DNA from: Sagittula sp. P11
Lineage (GTDB): Bacteria > Pseudomonadota > Alphaproteobacteria > Rhodobacterales > Rhodobacteraceae
Direction of reading: 5' to 3'
DNA length: 64,000 nucleotides
Assembly (NCBI RefSeq): GCF_002814095.1
Contig: NZ_CP021913.1
Span: 4,532,501-4,596,500 of the forward strand
Below, piece after piece: positions 45,068 through 54,846 of this stretch; position 1 is the first letter of the stretch; every line of letters begins with the position of its first letter. The position numbers and the translations under genes are program-made. The notes below the pieces were generated by a model that did not search any database, was not told the DNA's origin, and saw only the letters and a list, made by a program, of their open reading frames with translations.

Positions 45068-46486
45068 TCAGGACGCTTCCGACATGCGGTCCTCGTCCAC
45101 GCGCGCCACACGCCCGCCGGACTTGGCCGAGGTCACCACGCCGAGAGACTTCAGCTTCCGGTGCAGCGCCGACCGCTCCATACCGACAAACGACGCCGTG
45201 CGCGAGATGTTCCCGCCGAAACGGTTGATCTGGGTCAGCAGGTATTCGCGCTCGAAAGCCTCGCGCGCCTCGCGCAGCGGCAGCGTCGCCAGCGTGCCCG
45301 AAAGCACCACGCGGCCCTCGCCATCTTCGCCCGGCACGCTTTCCTGCGGTAGCTCGCGCGCCTCGATGGGGCCGTGCCCGTCGCCGAGGATCAGAACCCG
45401 CTCAACCAGGTTCTTCAGCTGGCGGACGTTGCCCGGCCAGGTCATCGTCTGCATGAGCGCGATGGCGTCCTCGGTCAGTTCGCGCAGCGGCAAGCCCTGC
45501 GTCAGGTTGCAGCCCTCGATGAAGTGCCGCGCCAGCACCGGGATGTCCTCGCGCCGCTCTGCCAGCGACGGCACCGCGATCGGCACCACGTTCAGACGGT
45601 GGTACAGTTCCTCGCGGAACCGGCCCATGGCGATTTCCTCTTGCAGGTCGCGATTGGTCGAGGAGATCACCCGCAGGTCCACCCGCACCTTGTCGTTGCC
45701 GCCGACGCGCTGGAACTGCTGGTCGACCAGCACGCGCAGGATCTTGGATTGTGTTCCGACAGGCATGTCCGCGACCTCGTCGAAATAGACGACGCCGCCG
45801 TGTGCCTGTTCCAGCAGCCCGGGCTCGATCCCGCGCTTGGCGCTTTCGCGACCGAAGAGCATGGCCTCCATCATCTCCGGCTCGACGCCCGCGCAGTTCA
45901 CCGTGACGAAGGGCGCCTGCGCGCGGTTCGAATTGGCGTGGATGTAGCGCGCGGCCACTTCCTTGCCGCACCCCGCGGGGCCGGTCAGCATCACGCGGCC
46001 GTTCGACTTCGTCACCTTCTCGAGCTGCGACACCAGCGTGCGGAACGACGCGCTTTCGCCGATCATCTCCGCCTGCCGCACCTCGCCGCGCTTGAGCTGC
46101 TGGTTCTCGCGGCGCAGCATGGACGCCTCCATCGCGCGGCGGATCACGACCAGCAACTGGTCGATGTTGAACGGCTTCTCGATGAAGTCGTAGGCGCCCT
46201 GCTTGATCGCCGCCACGGCGATCTCGATATTGCCGTGACCGGAGATGATCACGACCGGGATGTCGGGGTTGTCGCGCTTGACGGTCTTGAGGATGTCGAT
46301 CCCGTCCATCTTGCTGTCCTTCAGCCAGATGTCGAGGATCAGGAGCGCGGGCGGCTCGGAGTTGATTTCAGCCATGGCATCGTTCGAGTTGCCTGCCAGC
46401 CGGGTTGTATAGCCCTCGTCCTCGAGGATATCCCCGATCAGCTCGCGGATGTCACGCTCGTCGTCGACAATCAGGATGTCGCTCAT
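45068..46486 (-). CDS. ntrX: Response regulator NtrX (AAA+ type, without GAFTGA)
   Basis: This 472-residue protein has a receiver domain (Asp52 in LLILDIWLKDSKMDGIDIL, a characteristic NtrX insertion, and KPF at 104-106). The AAA+ domain has Walker A GPAGCGKE (169-176) and Walker B YFDEV, and a Fis helix-turn-helix lies near the end (GNISRTASFVGMERSALHRKLKSL). The GAFTGA loop is replaced by FGRESAKRGIEPGLL, so sigma-54 activation is unlikely. NtrX acts with NtrY on nitrogen and redox-related genes. The start overlaps the ntrY stop by four bases. Confidence 0.93.
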   Translation of the reverse strand: MSDILIVDDERDIRELIGDILEDEGYTTRLAGNSNDAMAEINSEPPALLILDIWLKDSKMDGIDILKTVKRDNPDIPVVIISGHGNIEIAVAAIKQGAYDFIEKPFNIDQLLVVIRRAMEASMLRRENQQLKRGEVRQAEMIGESASFRTLVSQLEKVTKSNGRVMLTGPAGCGKEVAARYIHANSNRAQAPFVTVNCAGVEPEMMEAMLFGRESAKRGIEPGLLEQAHGGVVYFDEVADMPVGTQSKILRVLVDQQFQRVGGNDKVRVDLRVISSTNRDLQEEIAMGRFREELYHRLNVVPIAVPSLAERREDIPVLARHFIEGCNLTQGLPLRELTEDAIALMQTMTWPGNVRQLKNLVERVLILGDGHGPIEARELPQESVPGEDGEGRVVLSGTLATLPLREAREAFEREYLLTQINRFGGNISRTASFVGMERSALHRKLKSLGVVTSAKSGGRVARVDEDRMSEAS

Positions 46487-48777
46487 GCCGTCTTCTCCAT
46501 GTTTTCGTTATTGAATTCCGGTTGCGGCTGCTCTGCCGCGGGTCTCAGCGGCAGCCGGACGACCGCCATCGCGCCACGGTGGGCGCCATCCGAAAACGGC
46601 GGTGCATCTTCCAGATGCAGCGTGCCGCCATGTTCCTCGATGATCTTCTTGACGATGGGCAGGCCAAGGCCCGTGCCCTCGTTGCGGGTGGTGACGTAGG
46701 GCTCAAACAGGCGCGCGCGGTCCTCAGGCAGGCCGATGCCGTTGTCCATGATGCGGATCACCGCGTCGTTGCCGTCGATCTCGCCCTCGACGCGGATCTC
46801 CGGCCTGTAGCCCTCCGGCGCGCCCTTCTGGATCAGGCTTTCCGTGGCCTCGCCCGCGTTCTTGATCAGGTTGGTGAAGGCCTGCCCGATCATGCCCGCG
46901 TCAAGTTCCGACGGCATCTTCTGCCTCGGAAGATCGGTGCGGAAGGTCACGTTCGGCTGGCCGCTGTCCTGCAGCAGGATCGCCCCGCGCAGCAGGTCGC
47001 CCAGGTCCTCCGGTCGCCGCTCCGGCTCCGGCATGCGCGCGAACTTGGAGAATTCGTCGACGATCCGCCGCAGGCCGTCGGTCTGCCGGACGATCACGCC
47101 GGTCATCTCCTCCAGCTTCTCGGCGTCGGCCTCGTCCAGCTGGCGGGCGAACTTGCGCTTGATCCGTTCCGCCGAAAGCTGGATCGGGGTGAGCGGGTTC
47201 TTGATCTCGTGCGCGATGCGCCGCGCCACGTCGCCCCAGGCCGCCATCCGCTGCGCGCTGACAAGGTCGGTCACGTCGTCGAAGGCAACCACGTACCCTT
47301 CGAGCGAGCCGTCGGCACGACGGCGCGTGGAGAGGCGCACCAGCAGATGTTCCAGCCGACCTTCGCGGATGACCTTGACCTCCTGCTGAACGACCTCCCG
47401 GCCCTCGTTGCGCAGGCGGTCGAACACCTCGCCGAATTCCGGCACGGCCACCATGATCGGATCGGCACGATGGGTTTCGTGCCAGCCCAGCAACCGTTCG
47501 GCCGAGCGGTTCACGAAGGCCACGGTCCCGTCCGGATCGAGACCGACGACACCCGAGGTGACGGAGGTCAGCACGGAGTCGAACAGCCGTTGCCGCCGCT
47601 CGATCTGGCGCGTGTTCTCCAGCAATGTCTCGCGCTGCGCCTTGAGCTGGCGGGTCATCTGGTTGAACAGGCGCCCGAGCATCGAAATCTCGTCGTCGGT
47701 CTCCTCCTCGATCACCTGCACGTCGAGGTCGCCCTTGCCGACCTGCTGCGCCGCCCCCGCCAGACGCCCCACCGGGCGCGACAGCCGTTCCGCGAACCAA
47801 AGGCCCGCCCATGTCGCGGCGAGGATCAGCAGCACCGCAAAACCGAGATACAGCATGGCGAAGTCGAACAGCCGCCTGCCCCGCTCGCTTTCCTGCTGCT
47901 GGTAGAAGCGCGCGGTCTCCTGCGTTTCGTCCAGCAGGTTCAGGATCGCACCGTCGACCTCGCGGCTGATGTAGAGGTAGCGGTCCACGAAGGCGGCAAG
48001 CGGCACCAGCGCGCGCAGTTCGTTGTTGTCGTAATCCGGGATGATCGCGACCCCGGTTTCCTCCGCCTCCGCGAAGTCGGAGACCCGAGGTTCCTCGTAA
48101 TTGAACAGGTAGGAGCGTTCGCCCCGCGCCCGTATCTCTCCGGCGCCGTCGATCACGTAGGCCTCGCGCAGGCCCCGCTGGATGCGCCCCTGCCCCTGCC
48201 CCAGCAACCGCCGCAGCGCCCCGTCATCGATCATGAAGGCGGCGCGGCGGCTGGAATCGAGGAACTCCGCCAAGGCCTCCGCATCCTGCACGAGGCCCTC
48301 GCGGCTTTGTTCGTCATAGGCTTCGGCCGCGGCGCGCGACGCGCTCACCACGTTCTGCACGCGGGTGGAGAACCACGTCTCCAAGCCGATGTTGATGGTC
48401 AGCACCGCGAAGACGGCAACCGTGATCGTCGGCAGAAGCGCCATCATCACGAAGGCGGTGGTCAACCTCAGGTGCAGTCGCGACCCCGCCGATTGCGCCC
48501 GCCGGGCCGACACCATCCGGCTGACCCGCATCAGCACGAGCGCCGCCAGAAGCAGGACGTAGACCAGGTCGGCCAGCAGCACCATGCGCAGGCTGGATGT
48601 CGACGAGCCCTGGTCCAGCGGGCCAAGCACGAGGAACGTGGAAAACGCGAGGATCGGCCCAAGCGCCACAAGCAGGAAGGTCATCAGGTTCGAAAACCAG
48701 CGACGCCGCCTCAGCCGAATGAGCAGTGCCCATGTCGGCGACCGGAACGTGATACGTGCCCGCGTGGCCACAGCCAA
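46483..48777 (-). CDS. ntrY: Sensor histidine kinase NtrY
   Basis: This 764-residue membrane kinase has an N-terminal cluster of membrane helices (about 20-110) and a long periplasmic region to about 310. Then follow a helix, HAMP (ERLSRPVGRLAGAAQQVGKGDLDVQ), PAS, HisKA with [21 protein letters not shown] and HATPase with DNGIGLPED and GTGLGLPIVKKIIEEHGG. It is the partner of NtrX. The 135-base gap to ntrC separates the ntrBC and ntrYX units. Confidence 0.93.
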   Translation of the reverse strand: MAVATRARITFRSPTWALLIRLRRRRWFSNLMTFLLVALGPILAFSTFLVLGPLDQGSSTSSLRMVLLADLVYVLLLAALVLMRVSRMVSARRAQSAGSRLHLRLTTAFVMMALLPTITVAVFAVLTINIGLETWFSTRVQNVVSASRAAAEAYDEQSREGLVQDAEALAEFLDSSRRAAFMIDDGALRRLLGQGQGRIQRGLREAYVIDGAGEIRARGERSYLFNYEEPRVSDFAEAEETGVAIIPDYDNNELRALVPLAAFVDRYLYISREVDGAILNLLDETQETARFYQQQESERGRRLFDFAMLYLGFAVLLILAATWAGLWFAERLSRPVGRLAGAAQQVGKGDLDVQVIEEETDDEISMLGRLFNQMTRQLKAQRETLLENTRQIERRQRLFDSVLTSVTSGVVGLDPDGTVAFVNRSAERLLGWHETHRADPIMVAVPEFGEVFDRLRNEGREVVQQEVKVIREGRLEHLLVRLSTRRRADGSLEGYVVAFDDVTDLVSAQRMAAWGDVARRIAHEIKNPLTPIQLSAERIKRKFARQLDEADAEKLEEMTGVIVRQTDGLRRIVDEFSKFARMPEPERRPEDLGDLLRGAILLQDSGQPNVTFRTDLPRQKMPSELDAGMIGQAFTNLIKNAGEATESLIQKGAPEGYRPEIRVEGEIDGNDAVIRIMDNGIGLPEDRARLFEPYVTTRNEGTGLGLPIVKKIIEEHGGTLHLEDAPPFSDGAHRGAMAVVRLPLRPAAEQPQPEFNNENMEKTA

Positions 48778-48912
48778 CCCTCGTCAATGTAGCGCAGCCC
48801 GCCTCTTTCTAGAGGTCATCACAACGCAAACCGCCATATCTGGTGACCTTCTCACCCCATGACGCAGCGTTAACGCGGATCATGGCGACGGGGTCACACC
48901 TATGTGGTCTTT

Positions 48913-50286
48913 TTACATCAACTTTCGGCGGCGTGTCACGCGAATATCCAGATCCGTGATCTTCTTGCGCAAAGTATTGCGGTTTATTCCCAGAAGGTCG
49001 GCGCATTTCGCCTGATTCCCCCCGGTTGCCTCAAGGGCAATCTCGATCAGCGGGGCCTCGACCTCGCGGATGATACGCCCGTGCAGACCCGGCGGCGGCA
49101 GCATCGCGCCATGCAGGTCGAAATACCGGCGCAGGTGGCGTGCGACGGATTCGCCCAGCTTGTCGCTGTCGCCCCCGCGCAGCACAGGTCCGGTTTCCGG
49201 CTGGTTGCCCAGAACCGCCTCGACCTCTGCCCTTGTGATCTCTTCGGACCGCGAGGTCAGCGACAGCCGCCGCACAGCGTTCTCGAGCTGGCGCACGTTG
49301 CCCGGCCAGGAATACACCCGGAACAGGTCCGCCGCGCCTTCGGACAGCCAGCGCTTCGACGCGCCTTCACGCTCCGCCCGCGCAAGGAAGTGGTCGGTCA
49401 GGAGCGAGATGTCCTCAACCCGCTCCCGCAGCGAAGGCACAGCGATGGCCGCGCCGTCGAGGCGGTAGAACAGGTCCTGCCGCACCTTGCCGCCCTCGAT
49501 CAGCGACTGCGGGTCCATCTGGCTGGAGGCGAGGAAGCGCGGCACGTGATCGCCAGGCACATCCATCATGCGCACGATCCGGGCCTGGATCTCGTCCGGG
49601 ACATCGGCGATCTCGTCGATCAGCAGCGTCCCGCCCTTCACCCGCGCCAGCACCCGCGCCGGACCGTCGAGGTCCTGCAGGTCGCCCGCCGTCACGGTGA
49701 CGAAGGGCAGCGTCCGCCGGTCGGAAAAATCGTGCAGCGCCTTCGCGATCAGCGACTTTCCCGTGCCGCTTTCGCCGGTGATCAACACCGGGAGGTCGGT
49801 GTTCATCACCTTGGCGACAAGCCGGTAGAGCGCCTGCATCGCCGGGGTCTTGCCCACCAGCGGCAGCTCGTCCGGCTCGTCGGCGCCGACCACCGTCTCT
49901 TCTCGCCGGGGCGCGCGGTTGCGGTTCTCCAGCGCCTTGGCCGTGCGCTTCATCAGGTCCGGCAGGTCGAAGGGTTTGGGCAGGTAGTCGTAGGCTTCCG
50001 CCTCCGCCGCCTGGATCGCCGTCATGATGGTGTTCTGCGCCGAGATCACGATCACCGGCAGGCCAGGCCGATCCTCGGAAATCTTCGGCAGCATCTCGAG
50101 CCCGTTTCCGTCGGGCATCATGACGTCGGAGATCACCACATCCCCCTTGCCCTCGCCGACCCACCGCATGAGCGTGGTCAGCGAAGAGGTTGCGTGCACC
50201 TTGCAGCCCGCGCGCGTCAGCGCCTGGGTCAGCACGGTGCGGATCGTGCGGTCGTCGTCAGCGACAAGAACGGTGCCGTCCATCAC
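48913..50286 (-). CDS. ntrC: Nitrogen regulation protein NtrC, sigma-54-independent type
   Basis: This 457-residue response regulator has a receiver (Asp54 in [12 protein letters not shown]), AAA+ with Walker A GESGTGKS and Walker B LLIDEIAD, and a C-terminal Fis helix-turn-helix ([22 protein letters not shown]). The GAFTGA loop is deleted: after [19 protein letters not shown] the chain goes directly to Walker B. In Rhodobacter capsulatus NtrC this same loss is known, and the protein activates sigma-70 promoters. It is the partner of NtrB, with a four-base overlap. Confidence 0.94.
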   Translation of the reverse strand: MMDGTVLVADDDRTIRTVLTQALTRAGCKVHATSSLTTLMRWVGEGKGDVVISDVMMPDGNGLEMLPKISEDRPGLPVIVISAQNTIMTAIQAAEAEAYDYLPKPFDLPDLMKRTAKALENRNRAPRREETVVGADEPDELPLVGKTPAMQALYRLVAKVMNTDLPVLITGESGTGKSLIAKALHDFSDRRTLPFVTVTAGDLQDLDGPARVLARVKGGTLLIDEIADVPDEIQARIVRMMDVPGDHVPRFLASSQMDPQSLIEGGKVRQDLFYRLDGAAIAVPSLRERVEDISLLTDHFLARAEREGASKRWLSEGAADLFRVYSWPGNVRQLENAVRRLSLTSRSEEITRAEVEAVLGNQPETGPVLRGGDSDKLGESVARHLRRYFDLHGAMLPPPGLHGRIIREVEAPLIEIALEATGGNQAKCADLLGINRNTLRKKITDLDIRVTRRRKLM

Positions 50287-51371
50287 TTGGTCTCCTTCTT
50301 CGCCCGGGGGGCCCGGGGCAGCGAAATGCGAAAGACCGTGCGGCCGGGGACGGAGTCCACCGAGATCCAGCCGTCGTGGTCCGAAATGATCTTCGACACC
50401 AGCGCGAGGCCAAGCCCCGTGCCGTTCTCCTTGCCCGAAACGAAGGGATCGAAGATGTCGCCCTTGATCGCCTCAGGCAGGCCGGGACCATCGTCGATGA
50501 TCTCGATCTGCAGGGGCAGCGTCTGGCCGGAGCCGTCGGCGCGCCGCAGGCGGAAGCTGTGTTCGTAATAGGTGTGCAGCGTGATGTGGCCGCCGTTGAT
50601 CGGATCGGCCGCCTCGGAGGCGTTCTTCACGAGATTCAGCACCACCTGCAGCAGTTGGTCCGGATCGCCCCAGGCCATCGGAAGCGAGGGGTCGTATTCC
50701 TCGTGGATGCGCATGTGCGCACCGAACCCCAGCAGCGCCGATCTGCGAGCGCGGTCCAGAACATCGTGGATGTTCACCTCGCGCCGGTCGGGCGCCGAGA
50801 GGTTGCCGAACTGTTCGACCTGCTCCAGCAGTTTCACGATCCGCCGCGTCTCGGCGACGATAAGGTCCGTGAATTCAAGGTCTTCCTTGGGCAAGTTCAT
50901 GCTGAGAAGCTGGGCCGCGCCGGTGATCCCCGCCAGCGGGTTCTTGATCTCGTGGGCCAGCATCTCTGCCATGCCGATGGCGGACTTCGCGGCGGATTTC
51001 ACCGAATGGCTCTGCGTCATCCGCCCGGCCAGCTCGCGCGGTGAGATCAGCATGACCATCCAGCCCTCCCGCCCCTGAAGCGGCGCGATCTGCAGGTTGC
51101 ACACCAGCGGCGGCCGGCTGCCCGTGCCCACGTCCACGTCGTTGACGAAGAGCGGCGTGCCGTTCTCCCGCGCGCGGCTCAGGCTCTCCTCCAGCGGCGC
51201 GTCGATGGCGAGCCGGTCCCAGATCGGCTGGCCCTGCAGCCATTTGGCGGAGTTGTTCAGGAACCCCTCGGCCGCCGGGTTCAGGTCGCCGATCTTCTCG
51301 TCCGGATCGATCAGCACCGCCGGGACCGGCAGCGAGGACCAGATCATCATGTCGCGGTCATCCATCATCAC
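50283..51371 (-). CDS. ntrB: Nitrogen regulation sensor kinase NtrB
   Basis: This 362-residue cytoplasmic kinase has an N-terminal PAS domain (about 10-110) and HisKA with [21 protein letters not shown]. The HATPase domain has the N box [13 protein letters not shown]1 DDGPGLP and G2 [18 protein letters not shown]. It responds to PII protein and phosphorylates NtrC. It overlaps dusB upstream and ntrC downstream by four bases each, so three genes are one message. Confidence 0.94.
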   Translation of the reverse strand: MMMDDRDMMIWSSLPVPAVLIDPDEKIGDLNPAAEGFLNNSAKWLQGQPIWDRLAIDAPLEESLSRARENGTPLFVNDVDVGTGSRPPLVCNLQIAPLQGREGWMVMLISPRELAGRMTQSHSVKSAAKSAIGMAEMLAHEIKNPLAGITGAAQLLSMNLPKEDLEFTDLIVAETRRIVKLLEQVEQFGNLSAPDRREVNIHDVLDRARRSALLGFGAHMRIHEEYDPSLPMAWGDPDQLLQVVLNLVKNASEAADPINGGHITLHTYYEHSFRLRRADGSGQTLPLQIEIIDDGPGLPEAIKGDIFDPFVSGKENGTGLGLALVSKIISDHDGWISVDSVPGRTVFRISLPRAPRAKKETK

Positions 51372-52351
51372 GCCGCGTCCTTGTCTTGCGTCAGTACCGC
51401 CTCGCGCAGATGCGATAGGACCCGCGCCGGGTCACGTTCTGTCAGGACCGTCTTGCGCAGCGCCGCCGGCGTGCCCGCGCGATCCATGTACCAGCCGAGG
51501 TGCTTGCGTGCGACGCGGTTGCCCAGCGTGGGCCCATAGAAGTCGAGCATCGCCTCGTAGTGTTCGGCGACCAGATCGGCCAGGTCCTCGCCTTCGGGGA
51601 TCCGCGGCGCCGGTGCGCCATGCAACTTTGAGGCGATCTCGGCCAGAACCCACGGTGCGCCCTGCGCGCCGCGACCGACCATCACGCCGTCCGCGCCGGA
51701 AAGGTCGAGCGCTTGCTGCGCCGTGTCCGCATCGGTGATGTCTCCGTTGGCGACGACAGGGATCGACACCGACTCCTTCACAGCGCGGATCGCCGCCCAG
51801 TCGGCGCGGCCCTTGTAGAACTGGCAACGGGTCCGGCCGTGGATCACGATCATCCGGATGCCCGCGCCCTCGGCCCGCCGTGCGAGGTCGGGCGCGTTCA
51901 GGTCGGCGTCGTCCCAGCCCAGCCGAGTCTTCAGCGTCACCGGCAGATCGACCGCGGCCACTACCGCCTCGATCAGCCGCAGGGCGTGGTCGGGCACCCG
52001 CATCAGCGCCGAGCCAGACCATCCGCCCGTCACCTTCTTGGCCGGGCAACCCATGTTGATGTCGATCACCCGGGCGCCCATGTCCGCGACCATCCGGGCG
52101 GCTTCGGCCATCGGCTCCGGCTCACGTCCGGCGATCTGCACGGAGGTGTTTTCCACCTGCGCGCCCAGCTCCGCCTTTTCCCGCGTTCCGGGTCTCGCCG
52201 TCAGGAATTCACCCGATGCGATCATCTCTGAAACCACGAGTCCGGACCCGAACCGGGACACCAAAGTCCGGAACGGGAGATCCGTGATTCCCGCCAGCGG
52301 TGCGAGCAGCACCGGCGGTTCAATTTGTCGTTTTCCGATGGAAAGCACCAA
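51368..52351 (-). CDS. dusB: tRNA-dihydrouridine synthase DusB (NifR3)
   Basis: This flavoenzyme (about 327 residues) reduces uridine in the D-loop of tRNA. It has APLAGITDLPFRTL at the FMN site, DINMGCPAKKVTGG with the catalytic Cys, and the HGRTRCQFYKG, NGDITD and GADGVMVGRGAQG motifs. It is first in the nifR3-ntrB-ntrC operon known from Rhodobacter. The start is uncertain: TTG at 52351 or GTG at 52348 follow AAGGA at a good distance and give the normal N terminus, while the ATG at 52390 abuts its ribosome-binding site. Confidence 0.9.
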   Translation of the reverse strand: MVLSIGKRQIEPPVLLAPLAGITDLPFRTLVSRFGSGLVVSEMIASGEFLTARPGTREKAELGAQVENTSVQIAGREPEPMAEAARMVADMGARVIDINMGCPAKKVTGGWSGSALMRVPDHALRLIEAVVAAVDLPVTLKTRLGWDDADLNAPDLARRAEGAGIRMIVIHGRTRCQFYKGRADWAAIRAVKESVSIPVVANGDITDADTAQQALDLSGADGVMVGRGAQGAPWVLAEIASKLHGAPAPRIPEGEDLADLVAEHYEAMLDFYGPTLGNRVARKHLGWYMDRAGTPAALRKTVLTERDPARVLSHLREAVLTQDKDAA

Positions 52352-52550
52352 ATGCCTAGTCCTTGTGCGACGTACGGGAGTAAAGCACATCTCCGGTCGG
52401 AGTTAGCCTCTGTATTGTATTCCTTCAATGTTTCCGACGCCCTTTGCACCGCACCCACTGAAAATTGCCTAAAAAAAAGGCATACCGTCCGAGAGATTGC
52501 AACCGCACCACACCCCCCTTATGAGAAGGAAGCCAAAGGATTTCAGACGT

Positions 52551-53681
52551 ATGCGCACAGCAATCCTCATCGTTGCGGCCGGTCGCGGAACCCGTGCCAG
52601 GGGCGCACTGCCGAAGCAATGGCAGGACGTTGCGGGCCGTCCGGTGGCGCGCTGGACACTTGAGGCGATGTCGGGATTCGGTTCTTTGGCGATGGTCATC
52701 CATCCCGAAGATCAGGCCCGCGCCGAAGCGGTCTGCGCCGGGCTGAACGTCCGGCTGGTCCAGGGCGGCGCGGAACGGTCGACCTCTGTCCGCAATGGCC
52801 TGGAGGCGCTGAGCGGCGAAGGGTTCGACGCCGTTCTGATCCACGATGTGGCCCGCCCCTGTGTGCCCGCGGAGACCGTGCAAGCCGTGCTGGACGCGCT
52901 TCAGACGGCACCGGCGGCGGCACCCTCTCTTGCCGTCACCGATGCGCTCTGGACGGCCGAGGACGGCCATGTCAGCGGCACCCGTGACCGCAGCGGGCTT
53001 TTCCGCGCACAGACGCCTCAGGGGTTCCACTTCGACGGCATTCTTGCCGCGCATCGCGCGTTCGCGGGCGTGGCCGCCGACGATGTGGAGGTCGCCCGGG
53101 CCGCCGGTATCGAGGTTCGGGTCACCCCCGGCTCAGAACGCAATATCAAGATCACGACGCCAGAGGATTTCTCTCGCGCAAGCAAGGTGTTACGAGGAAC
53201 CATGGATGTAAGGACCGGCAACGGATACGATGTGCACGCTTTCGAGGAGGGCGACCACGTCATCCTCTGCGGCGTACGTATTCCGCACAACCGAAAGTTG
53301 AAAGGCCATTCGGACGCCGACGTGGGCATGCACGCCGTGACGGACGCACTATACGGTGCGCTGGCCGAAGGCGACATCGGGCGCCATTTCCCGCCCAGCG
53401 ATCCGCAGTGGAAAGGCGCCGCATCCGAGATATTCTTGAAACATGCCGTCGACCTTGCACGGACGCGCGGCTTCCGGATCGGCAACGTCGATCTGACGCT
53501 GATCTGCGAACGCCCGAAGATCGGCCCGCATGCCGCTGAAATGACAAAAGAAATGTCCCGGATCATGAACCTCGAACCTGACCGCATCTCGATCAAGGCG
53601 ACCACCTCCGAACGGCTGGGGTTCACCGGTCGCGAAGAGGGAATCGCTGCCATCGCCACCGCGACGCTGGTGTCGATATGA
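52551..53681 (+). CDS. ispDF: Bifunctional IspD/IspF: MEP cytidylyltransferase and cyclodiphosphate synthase
   Basis: This 376-residue fusion works in the non-mevalonate isoprenoid pathway. Residues 1 to about 215 are IspD ([20 protein letters not shown] nucleotide site; [11 protein letters not shown]). Residues about 222 to 376 are IspF, with metal ligands in GNGYDVHAF and [19 protein letters not shown], and [17 protein letters not shown]. The fused form is usual in alphaproteobacteria. The ATG at 52551 begins directly before the IspD strand and has AAAGGA at ten bases. The stop overlaps pgpA (ATGA). Confidence 0.95.
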   Translation: MRTAILIVAAGRGTRARGALPKQWQDVAGRPVARWTLEAMSGFGSLAMVIHPEDQARAEAVCAGLNVRLVQGGAERSTSVRNGLEALSGEGFDAVLIHDVARPCVPAETVQAVLDALQTAPAAAPSLAVTDALWTAEDGHVSGTRDRSGLFRAQTPQGFHFDGILAAHRAFAGVAADDVEVARAAGIEVRVTPGSERNIKITTPEDFSRASKVLRGTMDVRTGNGYDVHAFEEGDHVILCGVRIPHNRKLKGHSDADVGMHAVTDALYGALAEGDIGRHFPPSDPQWKGAASEIFLKHAVDLARTRGFRIGNVDLTLICERPKIGPHAAEMTKEMSRIMNLEPDRISIKATTSERLGFTGREEGIAAIATATLVSI

Positions 53682-54160
53682 AGTGGATCGCATCCGTCGG
53701 CGGCATCGGCTTCCTGCGCCCCGCCTCCGGCACCTGGGGCTCGCTCGCGGCGCTGCCCATGGCCTACGTCATCCACCTGATCGGCGGCTTCTGGCTGCTG
53801 CTGGCGCTCAGCGTGGTCGTGTTCTTTGCGGGCCTCAAGGCGACAGAGGCGCTGACCCGCACGGGCGACCACGATCCGTCGTGGATCGTCATCGACGAGG
53901 TTGTGGGCCAGTGGATCGCAATCATGCCGGTCAGCTTCGGCGCGGGCATGATGGGGATCGAGGTCTGGAGACTGTGGCCCGGCTGGGTCTCCGGCTTCGT
54001 GCTGTTCCGGCTGTTCGACATCTGGAAACCGTGGCTGGTGGGCCGTGCCGACCGGCGCGGCGATGCGCTTGGCGTGATGCTTGATGACGTGATCGCAGGC
54101 GTCTTCGCGGCACTCGTCTCCATCGTTCTGGCCGCCCTCTACCATGGGACATTGATGTGA
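53678..54160 (+). CDS. pgpA: Phosphatidylglycerophosphatase A
   Basis: This 160-residue membrane protein contains the PgpA pattern [19 protein letters not shown], the acidic DEVVGQWIA and [10 protein letters not shown] motifs and a late DD ([11 protein letters not shown]). It removes phosphate from phosphatidylglycerophosphate to make phosphatidylglycerol. It overlaps ispDF upstream and cinA downstream, each by four bases. Confidence 0.92.
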   Translation: MKWIASVGGIGFLRPASGTWGSLAALPMAYVIHLIGGFWLLLALSVVVFFAGLKATEALTRTGDHDPSWIVIDEVVGQWIAIMPVSFGAGMMGIEVWRLWPGWVSGFVLFRLFDIWKPWLVGRADRRGDALGVMLDDVIAGVFAALVSIVLAALYHGTLM

Positions 54161-54624
54161 AGATCGCAGAGCACATCCTTGAAAAGGCGAAGGAAACCTC
54201 GAGGACCGTGACTGCAGCTGAAAGCTGTACGGGCGGCAAGGTGGCGGCGGCCCTCACCGATGTGCCGGGATCCTCGGCGATCTTCGAGCGCGGATTCGTC
54301 ACATACTCCAACCTCGCCAAGCAGGAGATGCTCGGTGTCCGCGCCGCAACCTTGGAGGCGCATGGCGCAGTGTCGGAAGAGGTCGCGCGCGAAATGGCCG
54401 AGGGGGCGCGCCGGGCTGCCCGCGCGGACGTCGCCGTGGCCATTAGCGGCATCGCAGGTCCGGGCGGATCGGAGTTCAAGCCGGAAGGCCGGGTCTGTTA
54501 CGCCCTCGCCGACGCCTCGGGCACGAGGTCAGAGACGATCGAACACGGTGCGCTCGGACGCGACAAGGTGCGGAACGCGGCGACGGAACACGCACTGGCG
54601 ATGCTGCTGGCGGCGCTGTCCTGA
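54157..54624 (+). CDS. pncC: CinA family protein (NMN amidohydrolase PncC type)
   Basis: This 155-residue protein matches the C-terminal CinA domain: TVTAAESCTGGKVAAALTDVPGSS with the catalytic Ser, FVTYSNLAKQEMLGV and ISGIAGPGGSEFKPEGRV. Stand-alone members convert nicotinamide mononucleotide to nicotinate mononucleotide. It closes the ispDF-pgpA-pncC operon. The start is GTG within an overlapping GTGA. Confidence 0.88.
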   Translation: MKIAEHILEKAKETSRTVTAAESCTGGKVAAALTDVPGSSAIFERGFVTYSNLAKQEMLGVRAATLEAHGAVSEEVAREMAEGARRAARADVAVAISGIAGPGGSEFKPEGRVCYALADASGTRSETIEHGALGRDKVRNAATEHALAMLLAALS

Positions 54625-54680
54625 CCGCTCCAAACCGCAAACCCGGTCATTCAATTCACTTTTCGACCAATTATTGTGCG

Positions 54681-54701
54681 ATGGTCAAAAATATGGACCA
54701 T
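54681..54701. promoter_or_regulatory. Inverted repeat ATGGTC-N9-GACCAT upstream of the ammonium transporter gene
   Basis: Perfect six-base arms with a nine-base AT-rich centre, in a stretch clearly more AT-rich than its surroundings. It lies about 165 bases before the start codon and 50 bases before a -35-like TTGACC. It is a good position for NtrC or another nitrogen regulator, but does not match a site pattern I can name. Confidence 0.4.
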
Positions 54702-54751
54702 TTCGGCGCCGATATGAAAACCGCACACGAATTGCCCGCCTTTCGCATTAA

Positions 54752-54780
54752 TTGACCGTTTTTTCCGCAGAGATTTTACG
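54752..54780 (+). promoter_or_regulatory. Possible sigma-70 promoter of amtB
   Basis: TTGACC at 54752-54757, 17-base spacer, TTTACG at 54775-54780. The -10 match is weak. It lies 66 bases before the start codon. Confidence 0.35.
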
Positions 54781-54846
54781 CCAGAGACCGCCCTCATCGC
54801 GAAACGCCGCCATCGCAGGCGTTGAAATACCGAGGGAGGAAAACTC

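Noticed and set aside
46405-48792. 795-codon plus-strand open frame opposite ntrY
   Set aside because: Antisense shadow of a gene with complete kinase motifs.
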